The notes under the pieces were generated by a model, which had not been told where the DNA came from, searched no databases, and saw nothing but the letters and a program-made list of their open reading frames with translations. Both the position numbers and the translations under genes were made by a program. A stretch of DNA of 17,650 nucleotides from Chloroflexota bacterium (GTDB taxonomy: Bacteria; Chloroflexota; Ktedonobacteria; Ktedonobacterales; Ktedonobacteraceae), in the NCBI GenBank assembly GCA_005881295.1, contig VBHS01000197.1, positions 1 through 17,650 on the forward strand, read 5' to 3'. Positions 1-7,348 of the stretch are shown one piece after another. Position 1 is the stretch's first letter, and each line of letters begins with the position of its first letter.

Positions 1-924
1 GCCAAGATCGAATATTTTAACCCCAGCGGCAGCGTCAAAGACCGTATCTTACCCTTTCTCGTCTCGGAGGCAGAGCGTCGCGGCGACCTCCTTCCAGGCA
101 TGGCCATCATTGAAGGCACCACCGGCAATACCGGCATCGCCACTTCCTGCGTTGGCGCCGCCAAAGGCTACCCCGTCGTCATCGTTATGCCCGATGGCAT
201 GAGCGACGAGCGCAAAAAGACCATCCGTGCCTACGGCGCAGAACTCGTGCTCACACCTGGCGCCGAGAGCGACGTAGACCTGGTCATCGAAAAGGTCAAA
301 GAGCTGAAGGCCGCCGCCCCCGGCAAATACTGGGAGGTCGGCCAGTTCGTCAATACCGATAACATCGAGGCCCACTATCGCACCACGGGACCCGAAATCT
401 GGGAACAGACCGGCGGCCAAATTGGCGCCCTGGTCCTATCCCAGGGGACAGGTGGTACCGTGACAGGCGCCTCCAAATACCTCAAAGAACAGAACCCCAA
501 CATCAAAGTATTCGCTGCCGAGCCCGCGGAATGCGCTATCCTCTCCGGTGGCTCCTGGGGAGCGCATAAAATCGAAGGCATTGGCGACGGCTTCATACCA
601 GAGGTGCTCCACGTAGAATACCTCGATGGCGTTGTGACCACCACCTCCGACGAGTCGCTCGAAATGGCGCGTCGCCTGGCGCGTGAAGAGGGCATCTTCT
701 GCGGCATCTCCTCTGGCTGTAATGTCGCGGCCGCCCTCAAAGTCGCCCACCGCTATCCAGACATCGGCATGATCGTCACCGTCCTCTCCGACAACGGCCT
801 GCGCTACTTCTCCACCGAACTCTGTGGTGTCACCACCGACCTGGAAGTACCCGACCGCGACCATCCCATCACCGATGCAGACAAAGCAAAATTAGCCAGA
901 GTCAAACTCGAGGTAATCCATTAA
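1..924 (+). CDS. Cysteine synthase/CBS-like PLP enzyme (5' partial)
   Basis: Fold-type II PLP enzyme of the O-acetylserine sulfhydrylase / cystathionine beta-synthase family. The reading frame is open from base 1, so roughly the first 35-40 residues are missing. The PLP-binding lysine is K13 of the fragment in FNPSGSVKDR. TTGNTG (residues 40-45) corresponds to the substrate-carboxylate loop and GTGGT (149-153) to the PLP phosphate cup. GAHKIEGIGDGFIP resembles the CysK stretch HKIQGIGAGFIP. The CysK motif PDSGERY, whose Ser contacts the PLP ring nitrogen, reads SDNGLRY here (263-269), so that Ser is Asn. The family catalyses beta-elimination/replacement on serine-like substrates. The gene sits 113 bp before another PLP enzyme and upstream of ssnA/ygeW, so a role in diaminopropionate or similar amino acid breakdown is possible, but that is inference. 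Ordinary cysteine synthesis remains an alternative. Family assignment is firm; substrate is unknown. Confidence 0.88.
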   Translation, partial: AKIEYFNPSGSVKDRILPFLVSEAERRGDLLPGMAIIEGTTGNTGIATSCVGAAKGYPVVIVMPDGMSDERKKTIRAYGAELVLTPGAESDVDLVIEKVKELKAAAPGKYWEVGQFVNTDNIEAHYRTTGPEIWEQTGGQIGALVLSQGTGGTVTGASKYLKEQNPNIKVFAAEPAECAILSGGSWGAHKIEGIGDGFIPEVLHVEYLDGVVTTTSDESLEMARRLAREEGIFCGISSGCNVAAALKVAHRYPDIGMIVTVLSDNGLRYFSTELCGVTTDLEVPDRDHPITDADKAKLARVKLEVIH

Positions 925-930
925 CCAGAG

Positions 931-1008
931 GATGTAGGGGCGCAATTCATTGCGCCCAGGGATTGGATTAGCTCCACAACAGAGCGCAATGAATTGCGCC
1001 CCTACATC
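931..1008. repeat. 25-bp inverted repeat made of palindromic GTAGGGGCGC units
   Basis: Positions 931-955 and 984-1008 are perfect reverse complements over 25 bp, with a 28-bp spacer. Each arm is itself nearly palindromic (GGCGCAAT, two unpaired bases, ATTGCGCC). The RNA could therefore fold as one long hairpin or as two small ones. The layout resembles REP/BIME-type or MITE-like intergenic repeats, which I believe are common in Chloroflexota. No T-run follows, so it is not a standard terminator, though it could reduce read-through or protect the upstream transcript end. Confidence 0.85.
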
Positions 1009-1037
1009 TCCTACACAACCTGATACAAAGGTGCACC

Positions 1038-2279
1038 ATGATACCGGGCCACATACATCACCTGCAATGCGTCCTCTGCGGGACAACCTACCATCCCGCA
1101 GAAGTCCCGTACGCCTGCCCGTCCTGCGGCCCCCTGGGCGTCCTCGCCGTCCATTATGACTACGAGCAGATCGCTCCACATATCAGCCGCGCCCAACTGG
1201 CAGCCGATCACAACCATACCCTCTGGCGCTATCGTGCCCTTCTACCAATTTCCTATAGCCATGATACGCCTCCTCTGGAGATAGGTTATACGCCGCTGTA
1301 CCCCGTGAAAAGTCTGCGCGACCATCTCGCTATGCCCAACCTCTGGCTCAAAGACGATACGCGCAACCCCAGCGCCTCGCTCAAAGACCGTGCGAGCATC
1401 ATTGCGGTCATGCTGGCGGAAGGGAGGACCGTTGCCTGTGCCTCCACGGGCAACGCCGCCTCGTCGCTGGCGGTACAGGCGGCCTCGTTTGGCTTGCCGT
1501 GCTACATCTTTGTGCCACAAAATGCGCCGCGCGCCAAGATCGTGCAGTTGCTTATGTGCGGCGCAACCGTCTTTTCCGTCGCTGGCAGTTACGATGATGC
1601 CTTCGATCTCTGCATCGAGGCCTGCAATGCATTTGGCTGGTACAACCGCAATACCGGTTACAACCCCTATCTTGTAGAAGGCAAAAAGACAGTTGGTCTG
1701 GAGATCGCGGAACAATTGGGCTGGCAGGTACCCGATGCAGTATTAGTGCCTACCGGTGATGGCTGTATCATCAGCGGCGTCTATCGCGGCTTTGAAGACC
1801 TCTACCGCCTGGGCATGATCGACCGCTTGCCGCGACTGATCGCCGTCCAATCCGAAGGCTCACCCGCTATTGTGCGAGCCCTGGAAGGTGACGGCATCGT
1901 GCGCCCCTATCCGGCCAACACGGTTGCCGATGGTATTTCAGTTGGCATGCCCCGCAATGGTGCCATGGCGGTACGCCATATTCGCCAGAGCGGCGGTTTC
2001 GCCATAACCGTCTCAGACGCCGAGATTTTATCGGCTGAGAAAGAACTCGCAATGCGTACCGGCGTCTTCGCCGAACCCTCGGGAGCAGCCAGCTACGCCG
2101 GCCTGCTCCGTTTACTCGCAGATGGCAGGCTAGCGAAAAACGAACGTATCGTCCTGCTCATAACCGGCAGCTGCCTCAAAAGCATCGACGCCGTCGCCCA
2201 ATCCTCCGGCCGCGTCATACCGATTGCCAAAGGCCCAGAAGGAATGAATATGGTGACAAATAAAATCCATGAGGAATAA
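1038..2279 (+). CDS. Threonine synthase-like PLP enzyme with zinc ribbon
   Basis: Predicted fold-type II PLP enzyme of 413 residues, close to the usual length of short threonine synthases. The N-terminus carries a CxxC-12-CxxC zinc ribbon (C11, C14, C27, C30), seen in many bacterial and archaeal threonine synthase-like proteins. The PLP lysine is K116 in NPSASLKDRAS. STGNAASSLA (136-145) is the substrate loop, and PTGDGCIISGVYRGF matches the phosphate-binding region. The C-terminal ITGSCLKS takes the place of the TGHGLKD type motif of true threonine synthases. The start at 1038 follows AAAGGTG with good spacing. There are no hom or thrB neighbours; instead the gene lies between a CysK-like gene and ssnA, in a cluster that normally carries the PLP enzyme YgeX. 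A catabolic lyase is therefore as likely as threonine synthesis. Family is clear; the reaction is not. Confidence 0.85.
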   Translation: MIPGHIHHLQCVLCGTTYHPAEVPYACPSCGPLGVLAVHYDYEQIAPHISRAQLAADHNHTLWRYRALLPISYSHDTPPLEIGYTPLYPVKSLRDHLAMPNLWLKDDTRNPSASLKDRASIIAVMLAEGRTVACASTGNAASSLAVQAASFGLPCYIFVPQNAPRAKIVQLLMCGATVFSVAGSYDDAFDLCIEACNAFGWYNRNTGYNPYLVEGKKTVGLEIAEQLGWQVPDAVLVPTGDGCIISGVYRGFEDLYRLGMIDRLPRLIAVQSEGSPAIVRALEGDGIVRPYPANTVADGISVGMPRNGAMAVRHIRQSGGFAITVSDAEILSAEKELAMRTGVFAEPSGAASYAGLLRLLADGRLAKNERIVLLITGSCLKSIDAVAQSSGRVIPIAKGPEGMNMVTNKIHEE

Positions 2280-2370
2280 ACAAAGCTTGAAAATTTTATG
2301 TCGCATTTTCGGAGAGAATTAGGCGAAATTCTATCGCGACGCTTTAATCTACAGGAAGGATGGTATCTCA

Positions 2371-3741
2371 ATGACAGACATCCTCATCGGTAATGGAACC
2401 ATCGTCACGCTTGACAGCGACAACCGCCTCATCGAACAGGGCGCCGTGCTGGTACATGATGACCGCATCGCTGCCATCGGCTCCGACACCTCCCTGCGAC
2501 AGCAGCATCCCGGCGCTCGCTATGTCGACGCCAACGCCGGACTCATCATGCCCGGATTCCTCTGCACTCACACCCATTTTTACGGCGCCTTCGCGCGCGG
2601 TATGGCTATTCCAGGAGAGCCCCCCCGCAACTTCCCGGAAATACTTGAACGTCTCTGGTGGCGCCTCGACAAGCTCCTGACGCTGGAAGACACGCGCGCC
2701 AGCGCGGAAATGTTCCTGGCCGATGCTATCCGTAATGGTACAACCTGTGTTGTCGATCACCACGCCAGCCCAAATGCCATCGAAGGCAGCCTCGATGTCA
2801 TCGCTGCTGCGGTAGAGCAGGCCGGTATTCGCGCCTGCCTCGCCTACGAAGTCTCCGACCGTGATGGTCCCGCCGTCATTGATGGTGGCATCCGCGAAAA
2901 CGAGCGCTTCATCCGTTCGCTGCGCGCCGAACGCAAACAACAGGCGGAGGCCGGTATGATCGCTGCCAGCTATGGCCTCCACGCGTCCTTTACTCTCAGC
3001 CCGGCTACGCTCGAACGCTGTGCCTCCGGAGGCGCCGCAGCCGGTGTGGGCTTCCATATTCACGTGGCCGAAGATGCCACGGACGAAAACGACAGTATGA
3101 CTCGTTATGGCATGCGCGTGGCTGTGCGCCTGGAAGCCAATCATATTTTGGGGCCTCGCAGCATTGCCGCTCATTGTGTGCACGTCAACAGCGGCGAAAT
3201 TGGCCGCCTGGCAGAAACGCGTACCAATAGCGTCCACAACCCGCGCTCGAACATGAACAACGCCGTTGGCAGTGCGCCCGTTGAAGAGATGGTGCGCGCG
3301 GGCGTCAATGTCGGTCTTGGCAACGATGGCTTCAGTATGAACATGATGCAAGAGATGAAGGCTGCCTATCTCATGCACAAATTGGCGGCCGGAGACCCAC
3401 GCGTCATGCCAGCCGACCTGGTGTTGAATCTGGCCTTCCAGCACAACGCCCGCATTATGCAGGCCGTCTTCAGCCCTTTCAGCGCCAATTTCCCGCAACT
3501 CGGCGCATTGAGCATCGGGGCCGCAGGCGACCTCGTGCTGCTCGATTACCTGCCGCCCACGCCGCTCAACAGCGGGAACTTTCCCTGGCACCTGATCTTT
3601 GGTATCGACGCGCACCATATCAATTCGACCATGGTCGCTGGCCGCTGGCTAATGCGCAACCACCAGCTGCTCACCCTTGATGAAGCGCGTATTCACGCCC
3701 GCTCGCGAGAACTCTCACAAGCCATATGGCAAAGAATGTAA
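2371..3741 (+). CDS. ssnA: SsnA-type amidohydrolase (putative aminohydrolase)
   Basis: Metal-dependent amidohydrolase of the COG0402 deaminase clade, 456 residues, closest in motifs to E. coli SsnA. The metal and catalytic residues are present: THTH (H67, H69), HIHVAED (H231, E234), AAHCVH (H268) and GLGNDG (D319). SsnA-like landmarks are LWWRLDK near 96-101, DHHASP at 129-134, NPRSNMNN at 290-297, and the MMQEMK stretch after the catalytic Asp. SsnA belongs to the E. coli yge/ssnA/hyuA cluster now linked to purine (urate) degradation, where it is thought to hydrolyse a ring-derived intermediate; the exact substrate in this organism cannot be read from sequence. AGGAAGGA about 10 bases upstream supports the ATG at 2371. 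It is followed 132 bp later by a broken ygeY, then carbamate kinase and ygeW, giving consistent pathway context. Confidence 0.9.
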   Translation: MTDILIGNGTIVTLDSDNRLIEQGAVLVHDDRIAAIGSDTSLRQQHPGARYVDANAGLIMPGFLCTHTHFYGAFARGMAIPGEPPRNFPEILERLWWRLDKLLTLEDTRASAEMFLADAIRNGTTCVVDHHASPNAIEGSLDVIAAAVEQAGIRACLAYEVSDRDGPAVIDGGIRENERFIRSLRAERKQQAEAGMIAASYGLHASFTLSPATLERCASGGAAAGVGFHIHVAEDATDENDSMTRYGMRVAVRLEANHILGPRSIAAHCVHVNSGEIGRLAETRTNSVHNPRSNMNNAVGSAPVEEMVRAGVNVGLGNDGFSMNMMQEMKAAYLMHKLAAGDPRVMPADLVLNLAFQHNARIMQAVFSPFSANFPQLGALSIGAAGDLVLLDYLPPTPLNSGNFPWHLIFGIDAHHINSTMVAGRWLMRNHQLLTLDEARIHARSRELSQAIWQRM

Positions 3742-3782
3742 GGACCCGATTTATGAAGATTAACAAACTAACCCGGACACCA

Positions 3783-3827
3783 GTAGGTGCCGATTTATCG
3801 CGCACACCGCCGATTTATCGGCCCTAG
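3783..3827. repeat. Palindromic GTAGG-type repeat with duplicated GCCGATTTATCG
   Basis: The 12-mer GCCGATTTATCG occurs at 3789-3800 and again at 3809-3820 (period 20). The second copy extends into a palindrome (GCCGAT, TT, ATCGGC; 3809-3822). The element starts with GTAGGTGC and ends in GGCCCTAG, the same architecture as the GTAGGGGCGC element at 931-1008. It lies in the gap between ssnA and the broken ygeY and may act as a REP-like hairpin in the transcript. Confidence 0.6.
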
Positions 3828-3873
3828 CTGGTATCAGCCCAGGTCAACATGAACAACCTTTGACCATGTTTGA

Positions 3874-4931
3874 ATGCCACCTGCGATACAAATGAAACAA
3901 ATGAAACAAGTGAAACAAATGAAACAAATGAACATCCACGAAACCCAAACCGCTGTGCAACAGGAACTGGCACAGCACCACGACGCCATGATACAGTTCC
4001 TGCGCGACCTTATAGCTATCCCCAGCTATGACAGCCAGATAGGCCCGGTCGGCTCCGCCGTTGGTGCCCGTATGTCCGACCTCGGCTTCGACGAGGTACG
4101 CCGCGATAGCATGGGAAACATCCTCGGGCGCATAGGCAACGGGCCGCGCACACTGCTCTATGACAGCCATATCGATACCGTCAGCATCGCTGATGCCAGC
4201 CAGTGGCAGTGGGACCCCTTCAAGGGCAAGGTCGAGAACGGCATTATCTTGAGATGGACATCTATCGCGGCCATCGCGGGCGTACCGAGATCAGCGTCAC
4301 CTTTAAGGGGCGCAGCTGCCATGCCAGCGCCCCCGAACGCGGCGACAACGCTCTCTACAAAGCCATTCCCTCTATCCAGGGAGTCGAGCGACTGCACGGG
4401 GAGCTCAAGAGCCGTCCCGACCCATTTCTTGGACCAGGCTCCATCACCGTGACGAACGTCAGCACTCGCACCGCCTCGCTCAACGCCGTTCCCGACGAGT
4501 GCAATATCTACATTGACCGCCGTATGCACCCGGCAGAGACCGGAGAGGTTGTGCTGGACGAACTGCACGCCTTGCCCAATGCCCACCTCGCCGAGATCGT
4601 CGTGCCGGTGTACGCGGTGCCAAGCTATACAGGCTTCACCTTCCCGGTAGAAAAGATCTTTCCCGCCTGGTCGCTGCAGGAAGATCACCCCTACGTGCAA
4701 GCCGGCAAGGCCACCTTTGAAAGCTGCTATGGACGCCCGGCAAAAACCGGTAAGTGGGTATTTTCGACCAACGCCACCTACTGGATGGGTAAGGCCGGTA
4801 TCCCGACCATCGGCTTTGGCCCTGGCGAGGAACACTGGGCACATACCGTGCTTGACCAGGTGCCGGCCGCCGAAGTCGTCCAATGCGCCGATTTCTACGC
4901 TATGCTCCCACTTTTCCTGGAGGTTCTATGA
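3874..4931 (+). pseudogene. ygeY: YgeY-type M20 peptidase, broken by internal out-of-frame deletion
   Basis: The N-terminal part (ATG at 3874 or, more likely, 3928, to about 4248) has the M20 metallopeptidase start, ending with SHIDTV, the first metal-ligand region. The C-terminal part continues in another frame from about 4253, beginning MDIYRGHRGR and including SCHASAPERGDNA, DECNIYIDRRM and the late metal-ligand motif EEHWAHT. The intact family reads through GRGTSDxKGG (bridging Asp) and the catalytic Glu-Glu pair between these parts. About 70 residues are absent, judging from a remaining 332 residues against roughly 400 in YgeY. The frame moves from 1 to 3 at the join, so the lost length is not a multiple of three. 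The remaining product would lack the catalytic centre. In the family, YgeY hydrolyses an amide in the purine breakdown route. The stop overlaps the carbamate kinase start (ATGA). Sequencing or assembly error is a real alternative to true gene decay. Confidence 0.88.
3889..3930 (+). repeat. 9-bp tandem repeat (ATGAAACAA) at the ygeY start
   Basis: Four nearly identical 9-bp units (one begins GTG) run from 3892 to 3927, flanked by CAA before and ATG after. They encode MKQ MKQ VKQ MKQ M. Each unit offers an in-frame start codon, and the period keeps the frame, so copy-number change would alter the N-terminus and number of starts without a frameshift. No clear Shine-Dalgarno sequence precedes any of these starts. 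Confidence 0.85.
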
Positions 4932-5872
4932 GTAAACTGGCCGTTGTTGCCATCGGAGGCAACTCTCTCATCAAAGATGAAGCACATAAAAGCGTCCCTG
5001 ACCAGTTCGCTGCCGTGCGAGAAACCGCTGTCCACATCGCCGACATGATTGACCAGGGCTGGAACGTGGTCATCACCCACGGCAACGGCCCGCAAGTCGG
5101 CTTTATCCTGCTGCGCTCCGAATATGCCCACAACGTGATTCACACCGTACCGCTCGACTCTTGCGGCGCGGATACCCAGGGCGCTATTGGCTACATGATT
5201 CAGCAAGCCTTGCACAATGAATTTTCGCGCCGCCGTATCCAGCGCCAGTGCGTGACAGTCGTCACCCAGGTACTGGTCAATAAAGATGATCCGGCCATGC
5301 ACAATCCCAGCAAGCCCATAGGCTCGTTCTTCAAAGAAGAGGAAGCCAGGGCCAAGATGGCTCAGGAGAGCTGGGCTATGGTCGAGGATGCAGGCCGTGG
5401 CTGGCGCCGTGTTGTGCCATCGCCTCAGCCCCAGGAGATCATCGAACGTGACGCTATAGAAGCCCTCATTAAGAGTGGCTTTATTGTCGTAGCCGTCGGC
5501 GGCGGTGGTGTCCCTGTTGTGCAGGATGAGACAGGAAACCTTGCGGGCGTCGAGGGCGTCATTGACAAGGACCTGGCCTCCAGTCTTCTGGCCACTACAT
5601 TGCATGCCGACCTCTTGCTCATATCGACAGCCGTGGAGAAGGCTTTTCTCTATTACAACACACCCAATCAGCGGGACCTCGCTACCATCACGCTCAGTGA
5701 AGCCAGGCGCTACTACGAAGAAGGGCATTTCGCCAAAGGGAGCATGGGACCCAAAGTACGCGCCATCATCAACTACCTCGAACAAGGTGGCCGGGCCGCA
5801 TTGATCACCATGCCCGAAACCATTGGCAAAGCGCTCTCCGGTCAGACCGGCACGTGGATCAAGCCCGATTAG
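4928..5872 (+). CDS. arcC: Carbamate kinase
   Basis: Cytosolic carbamate kinase of 314 residues (usual family length about 310) in the amino acid kinase fold. It interconverts carbamoyl phosphate + ADP and carbamate + ATP. Visible family motifs are GGNSL (10-14), HGNGPQVG (51-58), PSPQP (164-168), GGGGVP (191-196), DKDLAS (213-218) and GSMGPKV (272-278). The ATG at 4928 is chosen because CTGGAGG precedes it at short spacing and it overlaps the ygeY stop as ATGA, implying translational coupling; a longer upstream start would run further into ygeY. ygeW follows after a 14-bp gap. In this cluster it most likely harvests carbamoyl phosphate released by YgeW to make ATP, like YqeA in E. coli. Family identity is very secure. 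Confidence 0.96.
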   Translation: MSKLAVVAIGGNSLIKDEAHKSVPDQFAAVRETAVHIADMIDQGWNVVITHGNGPQVGFILLRSEYAHNVIHTVPLDSCGADTQGAIGYMIQQALHNEFSRRRIQRQCVTVVTQVLVNKDDPAMHNPSKPIGSFFKEEEARAKMAQESWAMVEDAGRGWRRVVPSPQPQEIIERDAIEALIKSGFIVVAVGGGGVPVVQDETGNLAGVEGVIDKDLASSLLATTLHADLLLISTAVEKAFLYYNTPNQRDLATITLSEARRYYEEGHFAKGSMGPKVRAIINYLEQGGRAALITMPETIGKALSGQTGTWIKPD

Positions 5873-5886
5873 AAAGGAAATCCCCA

Positions 5887-6870
5887 ATGAAAACAAATCT
5901 ACGCGGTAAAGACTTTATCAGCACCCAGGAATGGACGAAAGAAGAGCTGGAAACCGTGCTGCACCTCGCCTTTGACCTCAAAATGAAATGGGGGCTTGAC
6001 CTCCCTTCGCGTTTATTGGAGGACAAAACCCTCTTCATGCTTTTCTTCTTCTCATCAACGCGCACGCGTAACTCCTTCGAGGCAGGCATGACAAGGCTGG
6101 GCGGCCATGCTATTTTCCTGGAACCCGACAAAATGCAGATCTCCCACGGTGATACACCCAAAGAGATTGGCAAAATTCTCTCTTCCTATGGGCACGGTAT
6201 TGCCATCCGCCACTGCGATTGGGGCGAAGGCAACAAATATCTCCGCGATGTAGCCGAGCATGCGCGTGTTCCCGTCATCAACATGCAGTGTGATATCTAC
6301 CACCCCTGCCAGGCCATGGCCGACCTGATGACCTGCATGGAGAAGAAAGGCAGCCTGCAGGGTAAGAAAGTTGTCATGTCCTGGGCCTATGCCAAATCCT
6401 ACACCAAGCCGCTGTCTCTGCCGCAGTCGGTCATCGAACTCTTCACGCAATTCGGCGCCGACGTCACGCTCGCGCATCCCCCCGAGTTTGAACTGATGCC
6501 AGAGATCCTGCGGAATGCCGGAGACAACGCGCGGATGAGTGGAGGTAGTTTCAACATCGTCAACGACATGGACGAGGCCTTTTATAATGCCGATATCGTC
6601 TATCCAAAGAGCTGGGGTCCGCTGGTCGCCATCAAAGAGGAATCACAAATGGTGGATGTCATCCGCCGTTACGAAAGCTGGATCTGCGACGAGCGGCGCA
6701 TGTCCCTGGCAAAAGAAGATGCCATTTACATGCACTGCCTCCCCGCAGACCGTGGTATAGAAGTCACCGACGCCGTCATCGATGGCCCTCAATCGGTTGT
6801 CTATGATCAGGCCGAGAACCGTATGCACGCGCAAAACGCCATCATGGCCCTGACCATGGGCGGCAGATAA
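5887..6870 (+). CDS. ygeW: YgeW-type knotted carbamoyltransferase
   Basis: Member of the aspartate/ornithine carbamoyltransferase superfamily, 327 residues, starting at ATG 5887 after AAAGGA. Carbamoyl-phosphate-binding motifs are SSTRTR (56-61) and HPCQ (139-142); HCLPADRG (283-290) is the second-substrate/late active-site motif. The stretch SYTKPLSLPQS (171-181) looks like the proline-rich loop that forms the knot in YgeW and in acetyl/succinyl-ornithine transcarbamylases, which separates it from ordinary OTC. E. coli YgeW is longer, about 396 residues. In the purine breakdown model YgeW works in the phosphorolytic direction on a ureido acid such as diureidopropionate, making carbamoyl phosphate for carbamate kinase directly upstream. 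The substrate here is inferred from neighbours. Anabolic ornithine carbamoyltransferase is less likely given this context. Confidence 0.9.
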   Translation: MKTNLRGKDFISTQEWTKEELETVLHLAFDLKMKWGLDLPSRLLEDKTLFMLFFFSSTRTRNSFEAGMTRLGGHAIFLEPDKMQISHGDTPKEIGKILSSYGHGIAIRHCDWGEGNKYLRDVAEHARVPVINMQCDIYHPCQAMADLMTCMEKKGSLQGKKVVMSWAYAKSYTKPLSLPQSVIELFTQFGADVTLAHPPEFELMPEILRNAGDNARMSGGSFNIVNDMDEAFYNADIVYPKSWGPLVAIKEESQMVDVIRRYESWICDERRMSLAKEDAIYMHCLPADRGIEVTDAVIDGPQSVVYDQAENRMHAQNAIMALTMGGR

Positions 6871-7087
6871 AGCCCATGATGTTACCTTTGCCAGGCGATA
6901 AGGCTGGGAAAAATAATCGAAGACCGGAGGCGGCTATGAGTAAAGGTGCTTGGTTGTTAAAACTTCCGCGACGGTACGTATCTATGGCTGTAATCACTCG
7001 ATAGCCCGCCTTTTGCAAGGCCTGAGCAATAAACAGAGATGAGCTGGCACTGTCTTCAACTACAAGTACTTTTGGCGAAGTAACCAC
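6842..7087 (-). pseudogene. Response-regulator receiver remnant
   Basis: Read on the minus strand from a GTG at 7087, the first 37 or so residues look like the start of a CheY-type receiver domain: PKVLVVEDS with the acidic pair, then a helix, then AGYRVITA. After about position 6970 the resemblance stops (from TYRRGSFNNQ on). The open frame runs on to 6842 with no recognisable domain and overlaps the end of ygeW. The phospho-acceptor Asp, the switch Thr/Ser and the Lys are all missing, so it cannot be a working receiver. AAAGGAA lies 6-7 bases before the GTG, so the remnant may still be translated. Best read as the 5' end of a truncated response-regulator gene; the mechanism of truncation is not visible. 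Confidence 0.6.
6855..6878 (+). terminator. Possible weak terminator hairpin after ygeW
   Basis: CATGGGC (6855-6861) and GCCCATG (6872-6878) form a perfect 7-bp stem with a 10-base loop spanning the ygeW stop codon. No good T-run follows, so rho-independent termination is doubtful. It may mark the end of the first operon, which is also where the coding strand changes. Confidence 0.3.
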
Positions 7088-7116
7088 AAAAGTTCCTTTC
7101 TGTTTATCTATCCCTT

Positions 7117-7149
7117 TACGTAGTAGTCAGTCTACCCTCTACATAGTAG
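7117..7149. repeat. Direct repeat TACRTAGTAG, possible regulator site
   Basis: TACGTAGTAG (7117-7126) and TACATAGTAG (7140-7149) differ by one base and are spaced 23 bp, about two helical turns. They lie 30-60 bp upstream of the receiver remnant's start. The layout fits a dimeric regulator site, but no regulator can be named. Confidence 0.35.
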
Positions 7150-7265
7150 TTTACCTTAACTTACGCAATATCATTCTAATTGTTCACCGTTTTCTCGAGC
7201 AAACAGGACTACTTGGCTACGCATGGATTGAAGTGCCCCGTTTTTTAAGAATGAGGAGCGAATCA

Positions 7266-7308
7266 TTGACTGCTCTGACTAGTAATTCGTCTGTTATCTT
7301 ATTATAAT
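7266..7308 (+). promoter_or_regulatory. Possible promoter for the LysM-like gene (-10 TATAAT)
   Basis: A consensus TATAAT sits at 7303-7308, 41 bases before the gene start. TTGACT is at 7266-7271 and CTGACT at 7275-7280, but both are too far upstream (31 and 22 bp spacers) for a normal sigma-70 promoter. Only the -10 element is convincing. The surrounding 7088-7348 stretch is AT-richer than the coding regions and holds nothing else recognisable beyond the direct repeat at 7117-7149. Confidence 0.3.
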
Positions 7309-7348
7309 ACCCCTGGCAATTCTGGTAGAAATCAGAAGCGAGGCGAAG

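Noticed and set aside
2368..3618. Long minus-strand open frame (416 codons) opposite ssnA
   Set aside because: It mirrors ssnA codon positions and shows no protein family; SsnA motifs on the plus strand are decisive.
3889..3930. CRISPR-like or satellite array
   Set aside because: Units are only 9 bp without spacers and lie in frame at a gene start; this is a simple coding repeat.
4203..4247. Independent GTG start for the downstream M20 part
   Set aside because: The residues between 4203 and the join are the wrong frame of the upstream M20 sequence, and the product would lack the metal centre. It is better read as half of a broken gene.
4895..5896. Long minus-strand open frame (333 codons) opposite carbamate kinase
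   Set aside because: The plus strand encodes an unmistakable carbamate kinase with all motifs; the opposite frame has no recognisable domain and is a by-product of GC-rich codon use.
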